Numbered from the stretch's first letter, positions 37,842-47,159 are shown. The stretch is DNA of 64,000 nucleotides from Gracilibacillus caseinilyticus (GCF_022919115.1 NZ_CP095072.1:1798001-1862000); one strand, 5' to 3'. The notes: a model not told the origin generated them from the letters alone. Program-made: numbers and translations.

Positions 37842-37965
37842 GAAAAACTCGGCATTCGCCTCGTTTATTAGCGAGTACCGAAGTTTTTCTTATACTTGGT
37901 ACATTCAAAATTTTCACTACGTCGCACTTCTTCATTGCTAAAATTTTATACTTTCCTACCGTACA
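37842..37965 (-). repeat. Class S hairpin repeat, full inverted copy, doubling as terminator
   Basis: It is the reverse complement of the repeat at 12970-13090 with high identity: AGAAAAACTCGGCATTCGCC, GCGAGTACCG, TACTTGGTACATTCAA, TTTCACTACGTCG. The AAAAACTCGG...CCGAAGTTTTT stem (37844-37890) ends in T and sits 6 bp past the oxidoreductase stop, so it also serves as its terminator. Confidence 0.75.
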
Positions 37966-37970
37966 AATCA

Positions 37971-37995
37971 GGCTGTTGAATTCGCTTCAACAGCC
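37971..37995 (-). terminator. Hairpin terminator for the 39-residue peptide gene
   Basis: GGCTGTTGAA (37971-37980) and TTCAACAGCC (37986-37995) form a perfect 10-bp stem with a 5-base loop, 12 bp beyond the small minus-strand ORF. T-rich sequence flanks it on both sides (TTCTGTTTTCT rightward, TGATTTGT leftward), so it may work in both directions. Confidence 0.7.
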
Positions 37996-38007
37996 TTCTG
38001 TTTTCTC

Positions 38008-38127
38008 CTATTGATCTTGCTCCGTTTGATACACCTCATCATTTAATGATTGGTCGGCATTCGTATAGCCGATCACACTGAAGCCGGTGATTAATAGAAG
38101 AAATAACACTACTAATAATTTTCTCAT
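38008..38127 (-). CDS. Small secreted or membrane peptide, 39 residues, unknown
   Basis: ATG 38127 is preceded by GGGAGGGG at good spacing. The product begins MRKLLVVLFLLLITGFSVIG, a signal-like hydrophobic segment. A short polar acidic tail follows (NADQSLNDEVYQTEQDQ). A hairpin lies right after its stop. It is transcribed divergently from the DHQ-synthase-II-like gene, with about 115 bp between them. I recognise no family. The strong RBS and terminator support it as real. Confidence 0.55.
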   Translation of the reverse strand: MRKLLVVLFLLLITGFSVIGYTNADQSLNDEVYQTEQDQ

Positions 38128-38243
38128 AGGTTACCCCTCCCATTTGTTTGTCAATCTAAGCTATATTGTATATGATAAACCGTATAATAGCTATATAAAT
38201 TCTGTGGAAATTTGTCACAAATTTGTGTATGGGAGGGAAAAGA

Positions 38244-38792
38244 ATGGATACATATTTTCAGGAAGCAGAAATTATGAAAGTGGAATCAATTGGAGAAGGA
38301 TCAAGAGTTTGCCTGGATTTTGTGGATGGACTTTCCCCGACAGAAGGAATTTTACTTGGGAATACAGGACATGGTTACGTATTTGTGTTAGCGGAAAACC
38401 GTTCTACTGATACATATCCTGCCAGGCCTTTTCGGATTAATAGTGGTGCGATTCATCACTATGCCTTAAAAGATGAGGATACTACTGCTTATTTAGCAGA
38501 ATTACAACCAGGTCAATTAATGTCTGTCTATAATGAACAAGGTGAGGTTAGAGAAATTGCGATCGGTCGAGTGAAAGTGGAGAAGAGGCGATTGATGAGG
38601 GTCGTTGCAAAAGTTGGTGACACAGAGATCTCTGCGACACTGCAAGAAGCAGATAGTGTCCATGTTTATGCTGTTAATGAAGGGGAGAAACAAGCAATCT
38701 CATTACAGGCTGGTGACCGGATTTTAGTAAAAGTAGATCAACCGGGCAGACATCTTGGTCAGAAAATCGAGGAAGAAATCGTCGAATTTTAA
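38244..38792 (+). CDS. 3-dehydroquinate synthase II-like protein, C-terminal half only
   Basis: This 182-residue protein lines up with the C-terminal half of archaeal-type DHQ synthase II (PF01959). Shared blocks include GSRVCLDFVDGLSPTEGILL, GNTGHGYVFVLAENR, ARPFRINSGAIHHY, ELQPGQLMSVYNEQGEVR, IGRVKVEKRRLMRVVAKV and GRHLGQKIEEEIVEF. The full enzyme is about 330-380 residues, and the N-terminal half is missing. There is no upstream coding trace, and ATG 38244 has its own GGGAGGG, so it is not a broken gene. It may bind an aromatic-precursor metabolite or serve another reaction. It lies just before the trp operon T-boxes. Confidence 0.72.
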   Translation: MDTYFQEAEIMKVESIGEGSRVCLDFVDGLSPTEGILLGNTGHGYVFVLAENRSTDTYPARPFRINSGAIHHYALKDEDTTAYLAELQPGQLMSVYNEQGEVREIAIGRVKVEKRRLMRVVAKVGDTEISATLQEADSVHVYAVNEGEKQAISLQAGDRILVKVDQPGRHLGQKIEEEIVEF

Positions 38793-38828
38793 TATTGTGT
38801 AAATATTCAGAAAAATAATCAAAAGGCA

Positions 38829-38857
38829 TTGACAAAAGATGAAGACCGTACTATGAT
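38829..38857 (+). promoter_or_regulatory. Promoter of the trp operon leader
   Basis: TTGACA (38829-38834) and TATGAT (38852-38857) have a 17-bp spacer. This places the start just before the first T-box leader. Confidence 0.85.
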
Positions 38858-38864
38858 AGTAACA

Positions 38865-39136
38865 ACATTTCATAACGTGTTGGCTTTGACGAAGAAAAGT
38901 AGCTTTTTCTTTAGCACTAAAGAGAGCTGATGGTTGGTGTGAATCAGCGTGCTGGAATAGTGAATGGACTTCTGAGCCCCAAACCGAACGAATTTCTAGT
39001 AGGCTTTGGCGAGATTCCCACTCGTTGCAAAGGGGTAGCGCTAAATATGGCGTGATAAGTGAGCTGAACGAATCAGCTAATGAAGGTGGTACCACGGGTT
39101 TCCTCGTCCTTTTTATGGATGGGGGAGCCCTTTTTG
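38865..39136 (+). promoter_or_regulatory. T-box leader 1, Trp specifier
   Basis: Stem I elements GAGAGCTGATGGTTGGTGTG and the specifier context GAATGGACTTCTGAG give specifier codon TGG at 38965-38967. The T-box sequence AAGGTGGTACCACGG (39083-39097) is followed by a terminator (39096-39109 paired with 39117-39130) and a T run. Uncharged tRNA-Trp should permit read-through. Confidence 0.93.
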
Positions 39137-39147
39137 TTTATACAGGA

Positions 39148-39195
39148 AAGTATCACATGTTAACAAAACAGAAGCTCGACGTAGTGAAAATTCAG
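39148..39195 (+). repeat. Class S repeat, truncated copy between two T-boxes
   Basis: GGAAAGTATCACATG and GAAGCTCGACGTAGTGAAA (39172-39190) match the core of the short hairpin repeat. The hairpin-terminator half is missing. Confidence 0.65.
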
Positions 39196-39475
39196 ATCGT
39201 ATAAAATAAAGAAATCGATGAGAAGGATTAGTACGATTTTCCGCTGTATCAAAGAGAGCCGGGGAGGCTGAAAACCCGGCATACATGGAAGTTGGAATGG
39301 ACCTTTGAGAGTGTGCTGGAAATGATAGTACAGCCCGCCGGCTAATCACCGTTAACCGATCAAGAGCGGAAGGCTGTCAACAATGATAGTCCTTCAAATA
39401 GAGGTGGCACCGCGGAACCCAAACCGTCCCTATTCCCTACACAAGCGTAAGGAATAGGGGCGTTTTTTTTCATGA
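39196..39475 (+). promoter_or_regulatory. T-box leader 2, Trp specifier
   Basis: Stem I has GAGAGCCGGGGAGGCTG and GAATGGACCTTTGAGAG, with specifier TGG at 39298-39300. The T-box sequence AGAGGTGGCACCGCGG is at 39400-39415. It is followed by terminator stem CCCTATTCC / GGAATAGGG and a run of eight T. Two leaders in series must both be read through before trpE. Confidence 0.94.
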
Positions 39476-39536
39476 ATAGAACGTAAGGCAAGATCAACAT
39501 ATATGCTTAAAAATGATCAAAAAGGAGTCGAACAAG

Positions 39537-40916
39537 ATGATTAATTATAAATCTACTATATTAAATGGTGACACGATCACACCGATTTCCGTTTTTAACC
39601 GCATCAAAGGAAAGAAGAAATTCTTACTGGAAAGCTCCGTCAGTCATGGTGATAAAGGGCGGTTTTCTTTTATCGGTATTAACCCTTATAAAGAAATCAT
39701 TGGTACGAAAGCACAAACAACCATCATTGATTATACCAATGACAGCAGAGACACGATCCAGCAGCTGCCACTGGAAGTAGTCAAAGCACATATACCAAAT
39801 GAGGAATTGCCGTTACCATTTGTTTTCTACGGTGGGGCAATTGGCTATATCGGCTATGATGCGATCAGGCAATATGAAGATATCGGTACCTTGCTGGAAG
39901 ACGAAATCGAGATGCCGGATGTGCACATGATGTTTTATCAGGATGTCATCGTGTTTGACCATAAGAAACAAGAAGTGACGGTCATGACCATTAACTTAGA
40001 CGAAACACGGCATGATGAACAATTAGAACAGCAACTCTATCAGCTGCAGGATCAGATTCTGACACCGGAGACGACGATGACAGATGAAGCACTGCATGTC
40101 AGCTTCCAACCAACGATTGAAAAAGAAAGATTCTTACAAATGGTGGAATCAGCAAAACAGCATATTATTGACGGTGATATCTTTCAGGTTGTTTTATCGC
40201 AGCGGATGAAAGCAAGCTTTGATGCTGATCCATTTACTTTTTATCGAAAATTAAGAGTTGCCAATCCATCACCTTATATGTATTTCATCGATTTTGAGGA
40301 CTACATTGTGTTAGGTGCATCACCGGAAAGTTTGATTAAAACAACTGGTGAAGAAGTCGTCACCAATCCAATTGCTGGCACGAGACCAAGAGGAACATCA
40401 GAAGAGGAGGATCGTCAGTTCGAAACAGATCTGATTGGAGATGACAAAGAGCTGGCTGAACACAAAATGTTAGTAGATCTAAGCCGGAATGATCTTGGCC
40501 GTGTTTGTGAAATTGGTTCGATTACAATTCCGAAATATATGATGATTGAACGTTATCAGCATGTCATGCATATCGTTTCTGAAGTGCATGGACAATTGAC
40601 TAAAGAATACACCGGACTGGATGCATTGATTTCAGCCTTGCCAGCTGGAACCGTATCAGGTGCACCGAAAATCCGGGCCATGCAAATTATCAATGACCTG
40701 GAAGAAAAGAAACGCGGCGTCTATGCCGGTGCAGTCGGCTATATCAATATGAACGGTGATCTTGATTTAGCTTTGGCCATTCGCACAATGGTGATTAGAG
40801 GCAAGAACGCCTATGTGCAAGCAGGAGCAGGTATTGTCTATGATTCTAACCCAGAGTCGGAATATCAAGAAACGTTAAATAAAGCCAAATCATTATTGGA
40901 GGTAAGTAAAAAATGA
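39537..40916 (+). CDS. trpE: Anthranilate synthase component I
   Basis: The 459-residue chorismate-utilising enzyme makes anthranilate with ammonia supplied by the TrpG subunit. The catalytic domain has DGDIFQVVLSQR, GASPESLI, NPIAGTRPRG, VDLSRNDLGRV, HIVSEVHG and ALPAGTVSGAPKIRAM. ATG 39537 is chosen because AAAGGAG lies 9 bp upstream; the frame is open to 39513. It overlaps trpG by 4 bp. It is the first gene of trpEGDCFBA. Confidence 0.96.
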   Translation: MINYKSTILNGDTITPISVFNRIKGKKKFLLESSVSHGDKGRFSFIGINPYKEIIGTKAQTTIIDYTNDSRDTIQQLPLEVVKAHIPNEELPLPFVFYGGAIGYIGYDAIRQYEDIGTLLEDEIEMPDVHMMFYQDVIVFDHKKQEVTVMTINLDETRHDEQLEQQLYQLQDQILTPETTMTDEALHVSFQPTIEKERFLQMVESAKQHIIDGDIFQVVLSQRMKASFDADPFTFYRKLRVANPSPYMYFIDFEDYIVLGASPESLIKTTGEEVVTNPIAGTRPRGTSEEEDRQFETDLIGDDKELAEHKMLVDLSRNDLGRVCEIGSITIPKYMMIERYQHVMHIVSEVHGQLTKEYTGLDALISALPAGTVSGAPKIRAMQIINDLEEKKRGVYAGAVGYINMNGDLDLALAIRTMVIRGKNAYVQAGAGIVYDSNPESEYQETLNKAKSLLEVSKK

Positions 40917-41500
40917 TTCTCTTAATCGATAATTATGATTCCTTTACTTATAACTTATTTCAATACGTCTCAGAGCTTGGCAAGGAAGTTGAGGTAGTCC
41001 GTAATGACAGAATAACGTTGGACGAAATCAGAGCAAAAGAGCCGGAAGCCATTATCCTCTCACCAGGTCCTGGTACACCAGAAGAAGCAGGTATTTGCAT
41101 TGATGTTGTCAAGCAATTGTCAACAGAATTTCCGATATTAGGCATTTGTTTAGGTCATCAGGCAATTGGAGCAGCGTTTGGTGCAACCATCGCACATGCC
41201 GGTCAAATCAAACATGGCAAAACATCGATGATTCGTCATCAAAATGATGAAATTTTTCATTACTTGGAACAGCCGTTGGAAGTAATGCGATACCATTCTT
41301 TAGTCATTGAAAAAAACACGATTCCAAGTGACCTGTTAGTGACAGCGACAGCAATGGATGATCAGGAAATCATGGCTGTCAAGCACACTTATTTACCGAT
41401 TTATGGTTTACAGTTTCACCCCGAATCAATCGGTACAGGGAAAGGGAAAAAGTTGTTAAATAACTTCTTTGAAGCGATAAGAAAGGAGAAAATATCATGA
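40913..41500 (+). CDS. trpG: Anthranilate synthase component II, glutamine amidotransferase
   Basis: This 195-residue class I amidotransferase has the oxyanion motif ILSPGPGTPEEAG (about 48-60), the catalytic Cys in GICLGHQAIG (about 78) and the His/Glu pair in LQFHPESIGT (about 168-177). It passes ammonia to TrpE. In Bacillus this subunit is usually shared with PabB. Here it sits inside the trp operon, ATGA-coupled to both neighbours. Confidence 0.95.
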   Translation: MILLIDNYDSFTYNLFQYVSELGKEVEVVRNDRITLDEIRAKEPEAIILSPGPGTPEEAGICIDVVKQLSTEFPILGICLGHQAIGAAFGATIAHAGQIKHGKTSMIRHQNDEIFHYLEQPLEVMRYHSLVIEKNTIPSDLLVTATAMDDQEIMAVKHTYLPIYGLQFHPESIGTGKGKKLLNNFFEAIRKEKIS

Positions 41501-42522
41501 AGGATTTTTTAAATAAGGTGATTGCCAGAGAAGATCTGACCTTGGAAGAAATGGAATTGGCAGCTCGTCATATGTTTGCGGAAGACACAAGCGATATTGC
41601 GATTGGCGGTTTCTTGACTGCATTGAAAGCAAAAGGGGAAACATCGGATGAAATTACCGGCTTAGTCAATGTGATCAGGGAAAAGTCATCACTGAAGCTG
41701 CCGCAGGAAGTATTAGGTGCGATGGATAATTGCGGAACAGGTGGAGATGGATCGCAAAGCTTTAATATTAGTACCACATCTGCCTTTGTCATTGCGGGAG
41801 CTGGGATTACCGTTGCCAAACACGGAAACCGCAGTATTTCGAGTAAAACAGGTAGTGCCGATGTGTTAGAACGTCTTGGTGTATCCCTTACCTTTACCCC
41901 TGAACAGACACAGGAAATCTTACAGGAAAATGATATTGCCTTCTTATTCGCGCCGAACGTACACCCGGCTATGAAACGAGTGATGAAAGCACGTAAAGAA
42001 TTACGCTTACCGACGATTTTTAATTTAATCGGACCGTTAACCAATCCAGTGGAATTAACTACACAACTGCTAGGAACATACCGTCGTGACTCACTTGATA
42101 TTATGGCGAATGTCTTGCATAAGTTAGGCCGCAAACGAGCATTAGTCGTAAATGGAGCAGGTCATATGGACGAAGCCTCTTTAGCGGGTGACAATCATCT
42201 AGTATTATTAGAAAGAGGAGAAATTATGCAATTCGCACTGCATCCTGAAGAGGTAGGATTATCTGTCGTGGATAACGAGGCGATCAAAGGTGGCGATGCC
42301 GACGATAACGCACAAATATTACGTCATGTATTAGAAGGGAAAGCAGGTCCGCACCGTGATACGGTTATATTGAATGCTGGTCTTGGCATCTTTGCGAATG
42401 GAAAAGCAGAAACTGTTCAGCAGGGAGTAGCGTTAGCCAGAGAGTCGATAGATTCTGGTGCCGCCTTGCAAAAATTAGAAAACTTAATTGCCTATAGCAA
42501 TAAAGTGAAGCAAGAGGTGTAA
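41497..42522 (+). CDS. trpD: Anthranilate phosphoribosyltransferase
   Basis: The 341-residue protein joins anthranilate to PRPP. The PRPP-binding motif NCGTGGDGSQSFNIST is near residues 76-91, and KHGNRSISSKTGSADVLE, FAPNVHPAMKRV and RKELRLPTIFNLIGPLTNP are all present. Length and order are standard. It overlaps trpG by 4 bp and ends one base before trpC. Confidence 0.96.
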   Translation: MKDFLNKVIAREDLTLEEMELAARHMFAEDTSDIAIGGFLTALKAKGETSDEITGLVNVIREKSSLKLPQEVLGAMDNCGTGGDGSQSFNISTTSAFVIAGAGITVAKHGNRSISSKTGSADVLERLGVSLTFTPEQTQEILQENDIAFLFAPNVHPAMKRVMKARKELRLPTIFNLIGPLTNPVELTTQLLGTYRRDSLDIMANVLHKLGRKRALVVNGAGHMDEASLAGDNHLVLLERGEIMQFALHPEEVGLSVVDNEAIKGGDADDNAQILRHVLEGKAGPHRDTVILNAGLGIFANGKAETVQQGVALARESIDSGAALQKLENLIAYSNKVKQEV

Positions 42523-42523
42523 T

Positions 42524-43303
42524 ATGACGATATTAGATAAAATCTTAGCTGAAAAAGAAAAAGAAGTTACTCAATTAAAAGAACATTATCAACCTGGCAC
42601 CATTCAGGGAAAACGAGTAAAGGTCTCGTTGTATGAGGAATTTATGAAATCGGACTACATGAGTATTATCGCCGAAATGAAGCGGGCTTCACCGTCGAAA
42701 GGATTGATTAATGACGGAGTGGATCCTGCAGAACAAGGCGGTTTGTATGAGAAATGTGGAGCAGGCGCTATTTCTGTTTTGACCGATACACCTTTTTTTC
42801 AAGGAAAAATGGAGGATATGCAGGCAGTGCTTGAAGCGGTTAGCATTCCTGTGTTAAATAAAGACTTTATCATCGATGAAATCCAGATTGATCGCGCTTA
42901 TGATGCAGGGGCGAACCTGATTTTATTAATTGCTGCCGCCTTGCCGGAAGACCGTTTAGCCGAGTTATACCAGTATGCTGCCAATAAAGGATTGGAGATT
43001 CTATTTGAAGTGCATAACGAAGAGGAATTACAGGTGGCGCAGTCGATTGGAGCTAACATCATTGGTATTAACAATCGCGATCTAAAGACATTTGAGGTTG
43101 ATTTGGCGATCACAGAAAAATTGGCTGAACAAATCGATACGAGCAAGACATTATTAATCAGTGAAAGTGGTATGAAAGAAAAAGCGGATGTTGAACGAGT
43201 GAGGAACGCAGGGGCAAGAGGGATCCTTGTCGGTGAGACGATGATGCGATCCGAGAATGTAAAGGAAACGTTCGATCAACTTCGGGTTCCGTTAGGAGAA
43301 TAA
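42524..43303 (+). CDS. trpC: Indole-3-glycerol phosphate synthase
   Basis: The 259-residue TIM-barrel enzyme closes the indole ring. Visible are IIAEMKRASPSKGLI, ISVLTDTPFFQG, VLNKDFIIDEIQI, GANLILLIAAAL, GINNRDLKTFEVD and SESGMKEKADV, with the catalytic Lys and Glu residues in the usual places. It starts one base after the trpD stop and abuts trpF. Confidence 0.96.
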   Translation: MTILDKILAEKEKEVTQLKEHYQPGTIQGKRVKVSLYEEFMKSDYMSIIAEMKRASPSKGLINDGVDPAEQGGLYEKCGAGAISVLTDTPFFQGKMEDMQAVLEAVSIPVLNKDFIIDEIQIDRAYDAGANLILLIAAALPEDRLAELYQYAANKGLEILFEVHNEEELQVAQSIGANIIGINNRDLKTFEVDLAITEKLAEQIDTSKTLLISESGMKEKADVERVRNAGARGILVGETMMRSENVKETFDQLRVPLGE

Positions 43304-43306
43304 GTG

Positions 43307-43936
43307 ATGACTCAAGTGAAAATCTGTGGTTTACAAAATCAACAAGCAATCGAAGCTGCTGCAGGTGCTGATTTTATCGGTTTTGTGTTTGCAAAGAGCA
43401 AAAGAAGAGTAACGATAGATGAGGCGACAGAGCTGTCAGCATACGTACCTCCCGGCGTTAAGAAAGTGGGAGTGTTTGTCAATGAAAGCATCGAAACAAT
43501 CCGGATCATTGCCGAACAAGTGAATTTAGATTATGTGCAGCTGCATGGGGATGAATCGCCTGCATTTTGCAGTGAAATGGCTTTGCCAGTGATCAAGGCG
43601 TTTGAGGTTCGAGATCCAAGTGATTTAGAAAAGGTTGCCACGTATGACTGTGACTATTACTTGCTGGACAGTCCAGGAGGGAAGTATCGTGGCGGATCTG
43701 GCGAAACCTTCGACTGGTCCATCGCGAACCAATATGATTTTCTGCAGAAGCGAATCATATTGGCTGGAGGATTAAGACCAGAAAACGTTCGAGAAGCGAT
43801 CACAGAGGTGATGCCTCATGGTGTGGACGTTTCGAGCGGAGTGGAGACTGACGGTGAGAAAGATCTAGACAAAATACACGCATTTATAAATGCAGTAAAG
43901 AAAGGTGATAATGATGACATATCAAGCACCAAATGA
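43307..43936 (+). CDS. trpF: Phosphoribosylanthranilate isomerase
   Basis: The 209-residue TIM-barrel isomerase has [25 protein letters not shown] at the N-terminus (catalytic Cys in KICG), [29 protein letters not shown] and [16 protein letters not shown] start at ATG 43307, eight bases after AGGAG; a GTG lies three bases earlier. The 3' end overlaps the trpB start by 23 bp. Confidence 0.95.
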   Translation: MTQVKICGLQNQQAIEAAAGADFIGFVFAKSKRRVTIDEATELSAYVPPGVKKVGVFVNESIETIRIIAEQVNLDYVQLHGDESPAFCSEMALPVIKAFEVRDPSDLEKVATYDCDYYLLDSPGGKYRGGSGETFDWSIANQYDFLQKRIILAGGLRPENVREAITEVMPHGVDVSSGVETDGEKDLDKIHAFINAVKKGDNDDISSTK

Positions 43937-45116
43937 AACAGGTCATTACGGTGAATATGGAGGACGTTTTGTTCCGGAAACGTTAATGCCTGCTGTATTA
44001 GAGTTAGAAAAGGCATATAAGGAAGCAATTGTGGATCAGGCTTTTTTAGATGAATTCGATTATTATTTAAAGGAATATGTTGGCCGTGAAACGCCATTGT
44101 ATTATGCGGAACGTTTTTCTAAGAAATTAGGCGGTCCTAAGATTTACTTGAAGCGTGAAGATTTAAATCATACTGGCGCGCACAAAATCAATAATGCGTT
44201 AGGTCAGGCGTTGTTAACGGTAAGAATGGGCAAGAAAAAAGTAGTTGCCGAAACAGGTGCAGGACAGCATGGTGTTGCAACGGCGACAGTTTGTGCCTTA
44301 TTAGGGTTAGAGTGTGTTATTTTTATGGGGAAAGAAGATGTCAGAAGGCAGAAACTTAACGTGTTCCGGATGGAATTGTTAGGAGCAAGAGTGGAAAGTG
44401 TTGATCAGGGAAGCGGTACATTGAAGGATGCGGTGAATGAAGCATTACGTTATTGGGTAACAAACGTGGAAGATACGCACTATATTATTGGATCTGTTGT
44501 TGGTCCACACCCATTCCCACAGATTGTTCGTGATTTTCAAAGTATGATTGGTTCGGAAACGAAGAAACAACTTCAGCAAGCAGAAGGGCAATTACCAGAT
44601 GCGGTTGTAGCTTGTATCGGTGGAGGCAGTAATTCGATGGGGATGTTCTATCCGTTTGTGGAAGATGACGATGTGCGTCTATATGGAGTCGAAGCAGGCG
44701 GAAAAGGTGTGGAAACAGATAAGCATGCTGTCACATTACAATACGGAACCAAAGGAATGCTGCATGGCACCATGACGTATCTATTGCAGGATGAACACGG
44801 GCAAATCCAAGAGGCACATTCGATCTCAGCGGGTCTGGATTATCCAGGTGTCGGCCCTGAACATAGTTATTTACGAGATATTGGCCGCGTTAATTATGTT
44901 CATATTACCGATCAAGAAGCATTGGAAGGCTTGCAGGAGCTGTCACGTACAGAAGGAATTATTCCAGCATTGGAAAGCTCCCATGCGATTGCCTATGCGA
45001 TGAAATTGGCACCCGAAATGAAAGAGGATGAAGTGATGGTGATCTGTTTATCTGGTAGAGGCGATAAAGATGTGGAAACAGTGAGAGATGCATTAGGTGG
45101 TGAAGCAAATGGGTAA
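43914..45116 (+). CDS. trpB: Tryptophan synthase beta chain
   Basis: The 400-residue PLP enzyme condenses indole with serine. It shows [16 protein letters not shown] at the start, the PLP lysine in [13 protein letters not shown] (about 82-94), [27 protein letters not shown] (phosphate loop) and the C-terminal [15 protein letters not shown] 43914 has AAAGG 8 bp upstream; ATG 43911 is equally in frame. It overlaps trpF by 23 bp and trpA by 8 bp, so translation is coupled. Confidence 0.96.
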   Translation: MTYQAPNETGHYGEYGGRFVPETLMPAVLELEKAYKEAIVDQAFLDEFDYYLKEYVGRETPLYYAERFSKKLGGPKIYLKREDLNHTGAHKINNALGQALLTVRMGKKKVVAETGAGQHGVATATVCALLGLECVIFMGKEDVRRQKLNVFRMELLGARVESVDQGSGTLKDAVNEALRYWVTNVEDTHYIIGSVVGPHPFPQIVRDFQSMIGSETKKQLQQAEGQLPDAVVACIGGGSNSMGMFYPFVEDDDVRLYGVEAGGKGVETDKHAVTLQYGTKGMLHGTMTYLLQDEHGQIQEAHSISAGLDYPGVGPEHSYLRDIGRVNYVHITDQEALEGLQELSRTEGIIPALESSHAIAYAMKLAPEMKEDEVMVICLSGRGDKDVETVRDALGGEANG

Positions 45117-45903
45117 AGCAAAATTAGAGCAAGCTTTTAATCGTGTATTAGAACGTGGGGATAAAGCATTTGTGCCATATATTATGGCTGGTGATGGCGG
45201 TCTCGGTCAGTTAGAGGAACAGCTGGCCTTTCTAGAAGAGGCAGGAGCAACGGTTGTCGAATTAGGGATTGCCTTTTCTGATCCGGTAGCGGATGGTCCG
45301 ACGATTCAGGAGGCAGGTTTACGCGCACTGGAAAATGGCGTTTCGCTTCATGCAGTTTTGGAGAAGTTGCAAGAAACGAAGGAAACTCGTCAGATTCCGA
45401 TCGTCTTAATGACGTATATCAATCCGATTCATACGTATGGTATGGAACGTTTTGCAAAGGCGTGTGAAGAAGCGGGAGTAGATGGGCTGATTATTCCGGA
45501 CTTACCACTTGAGGAAGAGGGAATGATAGTACCGACACTTCAGGATCACGAAATTGCCTTGATCCGACTTGCAGCATTAACAAGTACAGAAGAACGCTTA
45601 ACGGAGATTGCGAAGCGGACAGAAGGTTTCTTATATGCAGTGACAGTCACGGGAACGACCGGAGCAAGAGCGTCATTCAAAGAGAGTTTAGGCGAACATC
45701 TTGCTTCCTTACGAGCAAAGAGTAATGCACCTGTACTTGCAGGTTTCGGTGTATCCACTCCCGGACACGTCCGTTTGTTAACCGAATTTTGTGATGGCGT
45801 GGTTGTAGGAAGTAAAATCGTAGACTCCTTACACCGAGGCGACCGATCATGCATTGAAGAATTGATAAAATCTGCCCAGATAACTTCTCAGCAGATTAAA
45901 TAA
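45109..45903 (+). CDS. trpA: Tryptophan synthase alpha chain
   Basis: The 264-residue TIM barrel splits indole-3-glycerol phosphate. The catalytic Glu is in [19 protein letters not shown] (about 49) and the catalytic Asp about 60. [30 protein letters not shown] and [10 protein letters not shown] follow. ATG 45109 sits 8 bases after AGGTGG. It is the last gene of the operon. Confidence 0.96.
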   Translation: MGKAKLEQAFNRVLERGDKAFVPYIMAGDGGLGQLEEQLAFLEEAGATVVELGIAFSDPVADGPTIQEAGLRALENGVSLHAVLEKLQETKETRQIPIVLMTYINPIHTYGMERFAKACEEAGVDGLIIPDLPLEEEGMIVPTLQDHEIALIRLAALTSTEERLTEIAKRTEGFLYAVTVTGTTGARASFKESLGEHLASLRAKSNAPVLAGFGVSTPGHVRLLTEFCDGVVVGSKIVDSLHRGDRSCIEELIKSAQITSQQIK

Positions 45904-45941
45904 GCGGAGACTGTGAAATAAGTGTCCTGATCCAATGAATA

Positions 45942-45998
45942 GCTGAACATAACCGGAGTTGTATGAAACAACAAACGTGTTATGTTCGGCTTTTTTTG
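45942..45998 (+). terminator. Terminator of the trp operon
   Basis: GCTGAACATAAC (45942-45953) and GTTATGTTCGGC (45979-45990) pair around an inner GTTGT/ACAAC stem, followed by seven T. Confidence 0.9.
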
Positions 45999-46008
45999 GT
46001 GTATGTAT

Positions 46009-46726
46009 AAACTGCGAAGTAAAAACATTGTATATGCATTAAATGAATCTCCTTATCAGCTGTGAGGTCATTTTGACATGTTTTATTTGCTAGGATACCA
46101 CTTCGTCCATCCACTCCGCGTCCTGCGGGGCACGGCTGAAGCTAACTTTGTGAAGAAGGGCGCTTCACAAAGTGGATCTTCAGCACCTGCACAATCCCGC
46201 GGGAGTCTCCGTGGTTGGCCTACGTTAATAATAAGTACTACAGCAAAGGGAAGAGGTAGTATGTTGAGCGGTATCCACATGTATCTATCTTTTTTAAAAT
46301 GCATGGATATCAGCTAATTATAACTTCCATTGCATTATCGTTGATGTAATAAGATAAAGTGCTAGGACGGGGAGAATCTAACACTTAATTACAGTTCTAC
46401 ATCGAATGAAATAACTACAAACAATGGTACTAAGAATTTTATGTTAACTAGAATATAGATTTTTTTAAAATAAATCGCAAGGCAAACAAGCCAATATACT
46501 ACATCTTCTATCAGTTGTAGAGAATATACCATAGCGTAGGACAACCACGGAGACTCCCGTGGGATCAGCGCGAGCTGAAGATCCACTTAGGAAAGAAAAG
46601 AATTTTTTTCCTAAGTTAGCTGAAGCCGTGCCCCACAGGACGCGGAGTGGTTGTCAGGAGCGGTATCCTAGCAATTATCCCATTTCAAAATGGGCTCAAA
46701 GCAAAATTGACATTACTTCGCAGTTT
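46009..46726 (+). repeat. Dispersed repeat class A, 718-bp copy
   Basis: The perfect 14-bp terminal inverted repeats are AAACTGCGAAGTAA (46009-46022) and TTACTTCGCAGTTT (46713-46726). Inside lie two hairpin modules in opposite orientation, at about 46105-46220 and 46539-46656. They share ACTCCGCGTCCTGCGGGGCA-type and GCTGAAG...-type sequence with the class-B copies. There is no transposase. Small ORFs here are by-products. The remainder to 47045 is AT-rich with no gene. Confidence 0.8.
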
Positions 46727-47045
46727 TCTTCCACTTGTAATCAAATAGTAGCTGTGCATATCTTGATAATTTGTTAGTTAATTAAATAGTTATATAATAC
46801 TGGTACAATATTACTATTGTTTTGTTAATAGTCATATTTTCTGATTTAAATTAATAGAATGATAAAGTATAAAATGGGACAAGCAAGCATCATAAATCAA
46901 AAAAAAAGATATGTTTTTACAAAAAAAGTGAATTCACACAATCCGCTTATAATGGCATACTGTAAATAAGTTCTATTGCAATAGATTCATAATTTGTACG
47001 AACAACATTACTTTAGGCATTATGTTTTCATTTTTTTGTTGATAT

Positions 47046-47060
47046 TTGAAAGCGATACCA
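47046..47060 (+). promoter_or_regulatory. Perfect cre box upstream of the LplABC-type operon
   Basis: TTGAAAGCGATACCA fits WTGNAANCGNWNNCW at every position and lies 99 bp before the gene start. A TATAAT at 46948-46953 is a possible -10, but no convincing -35 accompanies it. Confidence 0.75.
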
Positions 47061-47159
47061 AAATAATAGTGAGGTAGTGCGCTTTTTAATTCATTAACAA
47101 AATAATGTATATTCTGTTGGAAGTCATTATCTTATCAAATTAATTAGGGGGAGTTTAGT

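Noticed and set aside
41568..42134. 188-codon minus-strand ORF within trpD
   Set aside because: It is a shadow of the well-conserved trpD reading frame.
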